A stretch of DNA of 9,512 bases from Candidatus Segetimicrobium genomatis (GCA_005883865.1 VBAO01000025.1:1-9512); one strand, 5' to 3'. Counted from the stretch's first letter, positions 1-6,521 are shown. Made by a program: numbers and translations. Notes: generated by a model from the sequence alone, not told the origin.

Positions 1-825
1 GAAGATGGGGCGGTGGAGCTGGCCGGAGTACCCCCAAAAACTGGCGCTGATCTCGGTGTTGATCACATCTCCCGGTTGAATCGTCCTGTCGGAGAGGTTC
101 TGCCTCGGGACGCAGACATCGGAGGCATTCTGGGGGGTCGAGGAGATGTACGCGAGATGGGGGAGCCCGCCGCCGCGCAGCGCCGCCTCCTCGACCAGGG
201 CCCCGAGCTCGTACTCGCGCATCCCGGGGGTGACGTTATCGATCAGGTGGGTGATCGCCGCATCGGTCAAGGCGGCTCCCCGGCGCAGCCACTCGAGTTC
301 CTCGGCGCTCTTTCGGAGGCGCAGCCGCCGAAACGGCCCCGTGACATCCCTGAGCTCCCATCCGGGCAACTCGCCCCGCCAGGCCAGGTAGTCGTGGACG
401 GGGACGGGCCCGACGTAGCCGAGCGTGCCCGGGCCGCGGGAGGCCCGCACGACCTGGGCCACCGTCCGGGCCGAGCTCACGCCCCCCCACCGGGTCTCGA
501 TTCCGGCCACCTCGCGGGCGTTCGGCACATGATTGTGCGACTGCGCGAAGAGGATCGGATCCCCGCGAGGAGGCAGCACCACGTAGTTGTTGCGGTTGCC
601 GAGGAACCCGGAGAGGTAGTGCACGTCCGCCTGATTGTGGCGGGCGATGGCGGAGGTGCCGTACACGGCGAGGATGTCAACGCCCTCGCGCGCCATCATG
701 GCGCGGGCGGCGTCGAACCGACGCGCAAACTCCGCGGAGGAGAAGCGCGGGTAGCGCGCCTCCCCGGCCGACGGCACCATGGCGGGGGCGCCGGCAGGCG
801 CGGGAGAGGGCCGCGGGTCGGTCAC
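1..825 (-). CDS. M24-family Xaa-Pro peptidase/creatinase-like protein, C-terminus beyond window
   Basis: The visible 275 residues are the N-terminal creatinase-type domain (about residues 31-165) and the first part of a pita-bread M24 domain (from about 174). Recognisable pieces are RLRKSAEELEWLRRGA before the M24 domain, the SSTPQN turn, and IQPGDVINTEISASFWGY near the edge. Classical M24 peptidases have an aspartate in the strand after PGD and a second about eleven residues later. Here these positions read Glu258 (NTEIS) and Gln269 (GYSGQLHR), so the usual dinuclear metal site looks altered. I chose the GTG at 825 because it overlaps the upstream stop as GTGA and has GAGGTG (829-834 on the plus strand) just before it. 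The ATG at 780 is an alternative that gives a more typical N-terminus but has no Shine-Dalgarno. No signal peptide is seen, so it is probably cytoplasmic. As last visible gene of the transporter operon it may process the imported compound. The fold is certain; peptidase activity is not. Confidence 0.88.
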   Translation of the reverse strand, partial: MTDPRPSPAPAGAPAMVPSAGEARYPRFSSAEFARRFDAARAMMAREGVDILAVYGTSAIARHNQADVHYLSGFLGNRNNYVVLPPRGDPILFAQSHNHVPNAREVAGIETRWGGVSSARTVAQVVRASRGPGTLGYVGPVPVHDYLAWRGELPGWELRDVTGPFRRLRLRKSAEELEWLRRGAALTDAAITHLIDNVTPGMREYELGALVEEAALRGGGLPHLAYISSTPQNASDVCVPRQNLSDRTIQPGDVINTEISASFWGYSGQLHRPIF

Positions 826-1862
826 TGCCACCTCGGGTCCCCCGTCCACCGGCCGAGCTTGGTCATCGCCGCGGTGATGAAGCCCAGCTGGACCACCTGG
901 TCATAGGCCGGCTTGATGTCGGGCGTGATCGTGCCGAGCTGGGCCTCCGTGTCCAACCCGGCCTCGACCAGGGTCTTGTGCAGCCCTTCGTTCACCGGCC
1001 AGACCCCGCGCTTGGCGATTTCGTCGTAGGTCCGGGCCACAATGTCCGGATCGAACTTCGTGTACTTGACCCCGATCGCGATCGCGTGGTCGCGATTTCT
1101 ATAGATGAACCGGTTGGCCTCCACGAGGGCCGAGACGGCGTCCTGGAGGAGCTTGGGGTCGGTCCGCATGACGTCGCCCGTGGTCACGTACGCCGCGTAC
1201 CATCCCCGCGGGAGCACGTCCGACAGGTACGCCAGGATGCGCAGCGACGGCTTCGCCTTCACCGCCTCGAAGATCTGGTCGATATGGAGGACGAAGGCGT
1301 CCGCCTGGCCCGTCACGAGGGCGGGGACGCGCGAGCCCGTCGAGATGTTGAGATACTGCACGTCCCGCGGCGTGAGGCCGCAGGTCTGCATCACGGCCCG
1401 GGCCATGACCTCGGCGTAGGCCCCGGCGCCGCCCGGGGTCCCGATCTTCTTCCCGCGCAGGTCCTCGCACCGCTTGATCTCCTGCTGCACCACCATCGCG
1501 ACCGGGTGCTTGGTCGCGTACGTCGCGATGGCCTTGAAGTCGCCCCCGCGCGCGACCGCCGCGATGAACGGCGGCACCCCAGGCGCGGCGATCTGCACCT
1601 CACCCCGGCCCCCGACGAGGGCGCGGAGCGCGCTCGGGCCGCCCTCGAACGTAAAGATCTTCGCCTCGATGCCGTACCTGGCGAAGATGCCCGCGTCCTG
1701 GGCGACCCAGGGGGGAATGTGGACGAGGTTGGGCGGCGTCGTCGGCATCGCGATGCCCAGGACGCGCACCTTGGGCTGCGCGCCCGCCGCGCCGCCGAGC
1801 CCCACAACGCCCGCCGCGATCGCGATCCCGGCGAGCAGGTCTCGTACCCGGTTCGTGAACAT
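822..1862 (-). CDS. ABC transporter substrate-binding protein, NMT1/SsuA/TauA type
   Basis: This 346-residue periplasmic solute-binding protein has an N-terminal signal peptide: NRVR, then a hydrophobic Ala/Gly/Val stretch at about 8-24, then AGA-Q with likely cleavage after Ala28. There is no lipobox cysteine, so it should be a free periplasmic protein rather than a lipoprotein. The mature part has the family layout: PPWVAQDAGIFARYGIE near residue 50, GPSALRALVGG, an APGVPPFIAAVARGGDFK segment, and EDLRGKKIGTPGGAGAYAEV at the second lobe. Family members bind sulfonates, taurine, nitrate, pyrimidine precursors or aromatic acids, so the ligand cannot be named. The ATG at 1862 has an AGGAGG (complement of 1870-1875) seven bases upstream, the best ribosome-binding site in this cluster, which suits a protein needed in excess over the membrane parts. 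It lies 22 bases after the permease stop and its own stop overlaps the start of the M24 gene. Confidence 0.93.
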   Translation of the reverse strand: MFTNRVRDLLAGIAIAAGVVGLGGAAGAQPKVRVLGIAMPTTPPNLVHIPPWVAQDAGIFARYGIEAKIFTFEGGPSALRALVGGRGEVQIAAPGVPPFIAAVARGGDFKAIATYATKHPVAMVVQQEIKRCEDLRGKKIGTPGGAGAYAEVMARAVMQTCGLTPRDVQYLNISTGSRVPALVTGQADAFVLHIDQIFEAVKAKPSLRILAYLSDVLPRGWYAAYVTTGDVMRTDPKLLQDAVSALVEANRFIYRNRDHAIAIGVKYTKFDPDIVARTYDEIAKRGVWPVNEGLHKTLVEAGLDTEAQLGTITPDIKPAYDQVVQLGFITAAMTKLGRWTGDPRWQ

Positions 1863-1869
1863 GCGCCGA

Positions 1870-1875
1870 CCTCCT
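1870..1875 (-). promoter_or_regulatory. Ribosome-binding site of the NMT1-type binding protein
   Basis: AGGAGG on the minus strand lies seven bases before the ATG at 1862. It is much stronger than the sites before the ATPase and permease starts of the same operon, which suggests extra translation of the binding protein. Confidence 0.7.
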
Positions 1876-1884
1876 CGGGTGACC

Positions 1885-2649
1885 TTACTCGTGCTGCGCC
1901 ACGTGCAGCCAGGGCGCCACCGACCGCTCGATCCTCCTCAGCAGGCTCGTCAGGCCGACCCCGAGGATCATGAGCACGACGATCGGGACGAAGAGCCGGT
2001 CGGTGCGGAAGTTGTTGGCGTACTGCACGATCATATAGCCGAGGCCGGTGATCGCGGTGTAGAACTCGGCCACCACCATCCCCACGAGTCCCCGTCCGAT
2101 CCCCAGCCGGATCCCCGCGAGGATGTACGGTGCCGCGGACGGCACCATGAGGTCGCGCCACATCGACCACTCCCCGGCGCAGAAGGATCGGGCGACCTCG
2201 AGCAGCCTGGCGTCGGTGTTCTTGACCCCCTGATAGGTGTTGATGAGGATGGGGAAGACGCAGAAGAGGAAGACCAGGATCACCTTCGCCTTCACCTGGA
2301 ATCCCGCCCACAACACGATCAGCGGGATCAGGGCGACCGTCGGCGTGGAGTAGAGGGCGTTGATGTACGGCTCCAACGCGTACTCCACCGTGGCCCGGCG
2401 GGCCATGAGGATCCCGACCGGGATCCCGATGACGATCGCGAGCCCCAGCCCCAGCGCCAGGACCACCAGGCTGCCCCGGAGGTAGAACGGCAGCTCCCCC
2501 GTCCGCGTCAGTTCGATGAGCGCGCGTCCGATCGTCGAGGGGTAGGCGAAGATCACCGTGTGGATCGCGCGGCCGTAGATCTCCCACGCCACGAGCCCGG
2601 CGAGAACGGACGCGAGGCGGATCGCCGCGGGAGAGATCCTGCCGCTCAC
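1885..2649 (-). CDS. ABC transporter permease, SsuC/TauC type (BPD_transp_1)
   Basis: This 254-residue inner-membrane permease has about six hydrophobic segments, at roughly residues 11-28, 60-83, 103-116, 121-138, 178-199 and 217-235. The cytoplasmic EAA-type coupling loop is clear at about 151-185 (EVARSFCAGEWSMWRDLMVP, then AAPYILAGIRLG), the region that docks onto the ATPase. The length is usual for the family. The open frame continues far upstream, but only from 2649 does it match a permease. The GTG at 2649 overlaps the ATPase stop as GTGA, and no other reasonable start precedes the first membrane segment. The Shine-Dalgarno is weak (GGGGCG), so translation probably depends on coupling to the ATPase gene. 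It should work as a homodimer with the ATPase at 2646-3482 and the binding protein at 822-1862. The substrate is unknown. Confidence 0.93.
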   Translation of the reverse strand: MSGRISPAAIRLASVLAGLVAWEIYGRAIHTVIFAYPSTIGRALIELTRTGELPFYLRGSLVVLALGLGLAIVIGIPVGILMARRATVEYALEPYINALYSTPTVALIPLIVLWAGFQVKAKVILVFLFCVFPILINTYQGVKNTDARLLEVARSFCAGEWSMWRDLMVPSAAPYILAGIRLGIGRGLVGMVVAEFYTAITGLGYMIVQYANNFRTDRLFVPIVVLMILGVGLTSLLRRIERSVAPWLHVAQHE

Positions 2650-3482
2650 GGCGCCCCGACGGTGCCTGCCACTTCCGGTCTCAACTGATTCCAGATGTAC
2701 CGGCGGAGGGACGCGTAGCGGTCTCCGCCGCGGACGGTCTCGGGGTCGCGGGGCCTGGGGATGCCGACGTCGAGGACGTCCTTGATGTGGCCCGGACGGT
2801 GCGTCATCAGGGCGACCCGGTCCCCCAGGATGATCGCCTCGTCGATGCTGTGGGTGACGAACACCAGGGTCGTGCGCCGGATCCGCCAGAGGCGGAGCAG
2901 TTCCTCCTGCATCACCTCGCGTGTCTGGGCATCGAGGGAGCCGAACGGCTCGTCCATGAGGAGGACGCTCGGATTCACCGCAAAGGCGCGGGCGAGGCCC
3001 ACGCGCTGCTGCATCCCCCCCGAGAGTTGGTAGGGATAGTGCCGCTCGAATCCCCGGAGGCCCACCAGCTCGACGCACTGCGCGACGGTCGTGTGGATCT
3101 CCTGATCGGGGCGGCCCTGCACGCGCAGGCCGTACGCCACGTTGTCGGACACGGTCTTCCAGGGGAACAGCCCGAAGTGCTGAAAGACCATGGCGAGGTC
3201 CCGCCTGGGGCGGGTGATCTCCACGCCGTCGACGAGCACCCGGCCGCTGTCCGGCCGGGTCAACCCGTCGATGATCCGGAGCAGGGTCGTCTTCCCGCAC
3301 CCGCTCGGCCCGATGATGCAGAGCACCTCGTTCGGAGTGACCTCGAGGCTGCACTCCTGGAGCGCGACCGACCCGAGCCGAAAGCTCTTCGAGACGCGGT
3401 CCACGACGATGCGCGGGCTCCCCGCTCCAATGCCGCGGGGGACCGTGGCGACGCGCTCACCGGCACCCTTGTCCTGGCTCAC
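2646..3482 (-). CDS. ABC transporter ATP-binding protein, SsuB/TauB type
   Basis: This 278-residue nucleotide-binding subunit powers the neighbouring importer on the cytoplasmic face. All ABC motifs are intact: Walker A GPSGCGKT (58-65), Q-loop Gln101 in VFQHFGLFPWKT, signature LSGGMQQRV (153-161), Walker B LLMDEP (174-179), D-loop GSLD (181-184) and H-loop His211 in VTHSIDEA. The LFPWKTV and VTHSIDEAIILGDRV wording is typical of the nitrate/sulfonate/taurine branch. The start is a GTG at 3482 with only a weak GAG-type site before it. A later in-frame GTG near residue 27 would remove the non-conserved N-terminal tail and is possible. It is the first gene of cluster A and its promoter must lie in 3483-3713. 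Its stop overlaps the permease start by four bases. Confidence 0.95.
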   Translation of the reverse strand: MSQDKGAGERVATVPRGIGAGSPRIVVDRVSKSFRLGSVALQECSLEVTPNEVLCIIGPSGCGKTTLLRIIDGLTRPDSGRVLVDGVEITRPRRDLAMVFQHFGLFPWKTVSDNVAYGLRVQGRPDQEIHTTVAQCVELVGLRGFERHYPYQLSGGMQQRVGLARAFAVNPSVLLMDEPFGSLDAQTREVMQEELLRLWRIRRTTLVFVTHSIDEAIILGDRVALMTHRPGHIKDVLDVGIPRPRDPETVRGGDRYASLRRYIWNQLRPEVAGTVGAP

Positions 3483-3584
3483 GGAATCTCGGGTGCAGTT
3501 TCGCCCACCCGCAACCGAACCCCTGTCCTGCAGGGAGAGGACGCGGCGGGCGGCGCGCCCATGACCGCAGCCCTCCGCACGCGA

Positions 3585-3605
3585 TCGTTCGTTCGCATTC
3601 GTTCG
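3585..3605. repeat. Three TCGTTCG repeats flanked by CGATCG
   Basis: TCGTTCG occurs at 3585-3591, 3589-3595 (overlapping the first) and 3599-3605. The palindrome CGATCG lies at 3582-3587 and again at 3604-3609, 22 bases apart. The repeat sits in the middle of the divergent intergenic region, where a shared regulator could bind. There is no regulator gene in the window, and chance is not excluded in GC-rich DNA. Confidence 0.4.
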
Positions 3606-3662
3606 ATCGAGACGCCGGGGCTCCTCGGGAGGATCCCCCTCGCGGTGCGTTGAACGGCCAGG

Positions 3663-3683
3663 GGCGGATGGCCGAAATCCGCC
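3663..3683 (+). promoter_or_regulatory. Inverted repeat upstream of the beta-propeller gene
   Basis: GGCGGAT (3663-3669), a 7-base spacer, and ATCCGCC (3677-3683) form a perfect 7-base inverted repeat ending 30 bases before the ATG at 3714. It could be an operator or a stem-loop in the leader RNA. The short perfect stem is visible; the role is inference. Confidence 0.4.
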
Positions 3684-3700
3684 GACGACATCTCATCAGT

Positions 3701-3708
3701 GAGGGGGG
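3701..3708 (+). promoter_or_regulatory. Ribosome-binding site of the beta-propeller gene
   Basis: GAGGGGGG ends five bases before the ATG at 3714. It decides the start: the in-frame GTG at 3699 just overlaps this site and has none of its own. Confidence 0.6.
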
Positions 3709-3713
3709 TTCTT

Positions 3714-4790
3714 ATGGGAAAGGGTGCTCGTCCATCTGGGTCACGCCTGCGCTCCTGTGTGCCCGCGCTCGCGGGGGTGATGCTGCTGCTCGCGATCGCG
3801 TTCCCGGTCGTTGCGGCCGACATCGCGCTGCAGCTGCCAAACGTGGCGATTCCGCCGATCAACGGCAAGACCGGCTCCTTTGACATCATCGACATCGATC
3901 AGGCGGCCCACCTCATGTACGTTGGGGACCGGACCTCGGGGGGCGTGGACATCTTCGACGTCTCCACGCCGTCGGCGCGGTATCTCCAGACGATTGCGAC
4001 CGGCGCCACCCCGAACGGGGTCTCGGTCGCCAAGAACGTGAACAAGCTGTTTGCCGGCCTCACCGACAGCACCCTGGCCATCATCGATATCAATCCCGCC
4101 TCGCCGGCCCGCAACACCGTCATCGCCCGGCTCACCAGCGGCGGCAAGAAGCGGGTCGACGAGATGGACTACGATCCCAAGGAGAAGAAGCTCTACGCCG
4201 CCAACAGCGACGACGGCATCGTCACCGTGGTCGACGCGGTCGGGAACACGATCGTCAAGCAGTTCAAGGATCTCGGGGAGGGCCTCGAGCAACCCCGCTA
4301 CAACGCGGCCGACGGTATGATGTACATGACCAGCTCCGACCAGAACGCCGTCTTCCAGTTCGATCCGCGGAGCGACACCCTGGTCAAGAAATACGACGTC
4401 AAGGTGTCCTGCAACCCGAACGGGCTGGCGATCAACCCGGCGACGAACCAGGCGCTGCTGGGATGCTCGAACAAGGCGACCCCGATGGCGGTCCTGTGGG
4501 ATTTGAAGGCGGGCGGGGTGATCACGACCTTCGCCGAGGCCGGGGCCGGCGACATGACGTTCTACAATCCGAAGGCCAACCTGTTCTTCTTCGCCGCGGC
4601 CAATTTCCCCAAGGGCCCCGTCCTGGCGGTCTTCGGGGGCTGGCCGGTCCATTGGATCGGCAACCTCCCGACGGGGGTGGGCAGCCACGCGCTGGGCTTC
4701 GACGAGACCCACAACGTGATCTACACGGTGAACCAGCAGCCGAACAGCGCCGGCCTCATGGCCTTCTGGCTGCCCGCGATTCCCAAGTAA
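3714..4790 (+). CDS. Secreted YVTN-type beta-propeller repeat protein
   Basis: This is a 358-residue protein with a Sec signal peptide: an Arg-containing start, hydrophobic stretch at about 17-33, and likely cleavage after Ala34 or Ala35 in PVVAADIA. The rest is a series of roughly 40-45-residue blade units of the YVTN kind. Examples are HLMYVGDRTSGGVDIFDV (66-83), KLFAGLTDSTLAIIDI (111-126), KLYAANSDDGIVTVVDAVGN (159-178), MMYMTSSDQNAVFQFD (202-217) and NVIYTVNQQPNSAGLMAFWL (334-353). Each unit has the pattern of a short strand, an Asn/Asp-rich turn, then V-x-V/I-x-D. Cys233 and Cys251 could form a disulfide in the periplasm. Such propellers act as binding scaffolds, and a few are enzymes or dehydrogenase-like. 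I see no heme motif, PQQ motif or catalytic signature, so no function is assigned. It is the only plus-strand gene here, with its own promoter region and a terminator-like hairpin after it. Confidence 0.9.
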   Translation: MGKGARPSGSRLRSCVPALAGVMLLLAIAFPVVAADIALQLPNVAIPPINGKTGSFDIIDIDQAAHLMYVGDRTSGGVDIFDVSTPSARYLQTIATGATPNGVSVAKNVNKLFAGLTDSTLAIIDINPASPARNTVIARLTSGGKKRVDEMDYDPKEKKLYAANSDDGIVTVVDAVGNTIVKQFKDLGEGLEQPRYNAADGMMYMTSSDQNAVFQFDPRSDTLVKKYDVKVSCNPNGLAINPATNQALLGCSNKATPMAVLWDLKAGGVITTFAEAGAGDMTFYNPKANLFFFAAANFPKGPVLAVFGGWPVHWIGNLPTGVGSHALGFDETHNVIYTVNQQPNSAGLMAFWLPAIPK

Positions 4791-4810
4791 GGCTCCGCGA
4801 CGCGGCGGGA

Positions 4811-4857
4811 CACAGCCGCCACCGGGCCGGCCGAGGTCCTCGGCCGGCCCGGCTGTG
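4811..4857. terminator. Strong hairpin between convergent genes, probable bidirectional terminator
   Basis: GGGCCGGCCGAG (4824-4835) and CTCGGCCGGCCC (4839-4850) form a perfect 12-base stem with a 3-base loop. An outer pair, CACAGCC (4811-4817) with GGCTGTG (4851-4857), extends it past a 6-base left-side bulge. It lies 20 bases after the propeller stop and directly abuts the dehydrogenase stop at 4858. Being symmetric, it can serve both converging transcripts. There is no T-run on either side, so it is not a textbook intrinsic terminator; it could also stabilise 3' ends. Confidence 0.65.
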
Positions 4858-5739
4858 CTATCGGGGGAGGCCCGCGAGCCGGGCCAGGGCCTGGACCATC
4901 GCGGCGAAATCCTTGTGCCCGAGCCCCATCGACCGGGTGGCGGTCAGGAACTCGTTGGCGACCGCGGTCGTGGGCAGGGGCACGTCGAGCGTGCGGCCCA
5001 TCTCGAGCGCGAGCAGCATGTCCTTTTGCATCATGGCGACGTCGAAGAGGACCTCGTCCGGGTCCTTCAGCACGAACGGCCCGCGGTAGCGCAGCATCGG
5101 CGAGGCGATCGCGCTGTTCAGCAGCACCTCCGCCGCGGCCTGGCGCGGGATCCCGCCCTTCTCGGCCAGGAGCAGCCCTTCGCTGAAGGCGAGCATCTGG
5201 ACGGCCAGGTTGAGGTTAGTGGCGATCTTCATCAGCGCCCCCTGGCCGTGGCCGCCGACGTAGGTGACCCTGGGGCCGATGTCCAGCAGGACCGGCGTGA
5301 CCGCCTCGCACGTCGCTCGATCGCCGCCGACCATGAACGACAGCTTGCCCTCGCGCACGGTGACCGTGCTGCCCGACACCGGGGCGTCGAGCATCCGCGC
5401 GCCGCGCTCCGCCACGCGGGCCGCCAGCTCCTTGCTCGCGGCCGGGCTGACGGTGCTCATGTCGATGTAGACCTTTCCCGGCCCCAGCCCGGCCAGGATC
5501 CCATTCGGCCCGGCGGTGACCGCGTGCAACGCCTCCGTGTCCCGGACCATGGTGCAGACCACGTCGGCGGCCTCGGCGACCGCCCGGGGGGTGTCGCGCC
5601 ACTCCATCCCGGCGTCGACGAGGGGCTGGGCCTTCGTCCGCGTCCGGTTGTAGCCGACGACCCTGCGCCCCGCGGCGAGCAGCCGCCCGACGATGCCGCT
5701 CCCCATGGATCCGAGGCCGACGAACCCGACGACCGCCAC
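4858..5739 (-). CDS. NAD(P)-dependent beta-hydroxyacid dehydrogenase (3-hydroxyisobutyrate dehydrogenase/tartronate semialdehyde reductase family)
   Basis: This 293-residue cytoplasmic oxidoreductase interconverts a beta-hydroxyacid and its semialdehyde. Seen in order are the Rossmann motif VGLGSMG (7-13), the YNRT turn (30-33) that in this family often goes with NADP preference, IDMSTVSP (92-99), the substrate loop DAPVSGST (118-125), MVGGD (136-140), and catalytic Lys171 with Asn175 in GALMKIATNLNLA. The usual DAPVSGG loop reads SGST here, a variation that may alter substrate choice. I chose the GTG at 5739 because AGGAG (complement of 5748-5752) sits eight bases upstream and it yields the family-typical N-terminus MAVVGFVGLG. 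The ATG at 5760 overlaps the upstream stop as TGATG and adds seven residues; it cannot be excluded. It is the last gene of cluster B. The exact substrate is unknown. Confidence 0.93.
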   Translation of the reverse strand: MAVVGFVGLGSMGSGIVGRLLAAGRRVVGYNRTRTKAQPLVDAGMEWRDTPRAVAEAADVVCTMVRDTEALHAVTAGPNGILAGLGPGKVYIDMSTVSPAASKELAARVAERGARMLDAPVSGSTVTVREGKLSFMVGGDRATCEAVTPVLLDIGPRVTYVGGHGQGALMKIATNLNLAVQMLAFSEGLLLAEKGGIPRQAAAEVLLNSAIASPMLRYRGPFVLKDPDEVLFDVAMMQKDMLLALEMGRTLDVPLPTTAVANEFLTATRSMGLGHKDFAAMVQALARLAGLPR

Positions 5740-5759
5740 GGCGTGCGCTCCTCTCGGCA

Positions 5760-6521
5760 TCAGCGGGCCAGCGCCCCGGCCTCGATCATCTGCGCGACGC
5801 GCTCGATCCGCTCCCTGAACATCGTCTCTCCCAGCCCGGCGGTCGATTCCCGGGCGTCGCCGAGGATTCCCGTGGGACTCATCGTGTCCATCGGCGGCGG
5901 CACCTTGGACCGCCACCGGATCGACGCATCGCCGGTGAACCCCTCGCAGGCCTTGTCCATCTGGACGAGGTCCGGGCGGTGGGCGAGCATGAGCGACGTC
6001 TCTCCCTGCCCCGCGTGCACCCCCAGCCGGGTCATGTCGAGCCCCTCCCGCGCGGCGAACGCCGTCGTGTGCTCCAGCCACTCGTCGAAGTCGGTGATCG
6101 CGGAGATCCTGAGGTCGCGGTGCTCGTCGCGCACCCCGGCCAGGGCGTTCCGCAGGGCCCGGTAGTTCCCGCCGTGGCTGCAGAGGAGGACGATCTCCCT
6201 GAAGCCGTGGCGCGCGAGCGACCGGCAGACGTCCGCGATGACGGCCTGCAGGGTCGTCTCCTCGATGCTCACCGTGCCGGCCATCGGCAGGTGCCCCGCC
6301 GAGTACCCGAGGGTCACCACCGGGGCGACCAGGGCGTCCCCCAGCCGGCGCGCCAGGCGGTCCCCGGTTGCGTACCCGAGATAGGTGTCGGTGCCGATCG
6401 GCAGGTGGGGGCCGTGCTGCTCCATCGCGCCGAGCATGACGATGACGCGCCGCTTGCCGCGGCGGATCGCCTCCCGGACCTCCGGCCAGGTCATCTCCTC
6501 GATCAGGACGGTCTCGCGCAT
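5760..6521 (-). CDS. Creatininase-family amidohydrolase
   Basis: This 253-residue protein matches the creatininase fold family, whose members cleave a cyclic or linear amide (creatinine, formamides in flavin/deazaflavin synthesis, a peptide in mycofactocin maturation). The metal-site motifs are intact: GAMEQHGPHLPIGTD (31-45) with Glu34, His36 and Asp45; SHGGN (115-119) with His116; and HAGQGETS (169-176) with Glu174. The HGGN and HAGxxET forms are those of the broad family rather than of the Pseudomonas creatinine enzyme, so creatinine itself should not be assumed. The ATG at 6521 is preceded by a strong AAGGAGGGAGG (complement of 6529-6539). No signal peptide is seen. It lies 41 bases after the DppC-like gene and its stop overlaps the ATG alternative of the dehydrogenase, so it is likely co-transcribed and may act on what the importer brings in. 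No mycofactocin or flavin-synthesis gene is nearby. Confidence 0.92.
   Translation of the reverse strand: MRETVLIEEMTWPEVREAIRRGKRRVIVMLGAMEQHGPHLPIGTDTYLGYATGDRLARRLGDALVAPVVTLGYSAGHLPMAGTVSIEETTLQAVIADVCRSLARHGFREIVLLCSHGGNYRALRNALAGVRDEHRDLRISAITDFDEWLEHTTAFAAREGLDMTRLGVHAGQGETSLMLAHRPDLVQMDKACEGFTGDASIRWRSKVPPPMDTMSPTGILGDARESTAGLGETMFRERIERVAQMIEAGALAR

Larger units (their letters stand above)
3483..3713. promoter_or_regulatory. Divergent intergenic region between the ABC operon and the beta-propeller gene
   Basis: These 231 bases separate the start of cluster A (minus) from the propeller gene (plus), so promoters for both must lie here. It holds three TCGTTCG repeats at 3585-3605 and a 7-base inverted repeat at 3663-3683. 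I see no convincing sigma-70 pair. TTGAAC at 3650-3655 followed 17 bases later by CGAAAT is the best plus-strand candidate, and its -10 half is poor. The short open frames here are opposite-strand or out-of-frame reading without protein-like composition. Confidence 0.55.

Noticed and set aside
13..906. Long plus-strand open frame opposite the M24 gene
   Set aside because: Its translation is low-complexity Gly/Arg/Ala/Asp/His text with no family pattern, while the minus strand gives a clear M24 protein.
978..2688. Two long overlapping plus-strand open frames opposite the binding protein and permease
   Set aside because: They are rich in Arg, Asp, His and Pro, as expected for antisense reading of GC-rich genes, and overlap well-matched ABC genes.
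2650..3354. N-terminal extension of the permease reading frame
   Set aside because: Upstream of the GTG at 2649 the frame is antisense-like filler within the ATPase gene; permease similarity starts only at 2649.
3526..3533. 8-base palindrome CCTGCAGG
   Set aside because: It is a single short palindrome with no extension and no partner. It is expected by chance and is not evidence of an operator.
2787..3653. Plus-strand open frame opposite the ATPase, running into the intergenic region
   Set aside because: There is no recognisable domain, and the opposite strand carries all ABC ATPase motifs in order.
3650..3678. TTGAAC, 17-base spacer, CGAAAT as a sigma-70 promoter for the propeller gene
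   Set aside because: The spacing is right, but the -10 element matches only its last three bases, so it is too weak to list as a promoter.
3479..3895. Minus-strand 138-codon frame across the divergent region and propeller start
   Set aside because: It overlaps a well-supported signal peptide region on the plus strand and the promoter region, and has no similarity I recognise.
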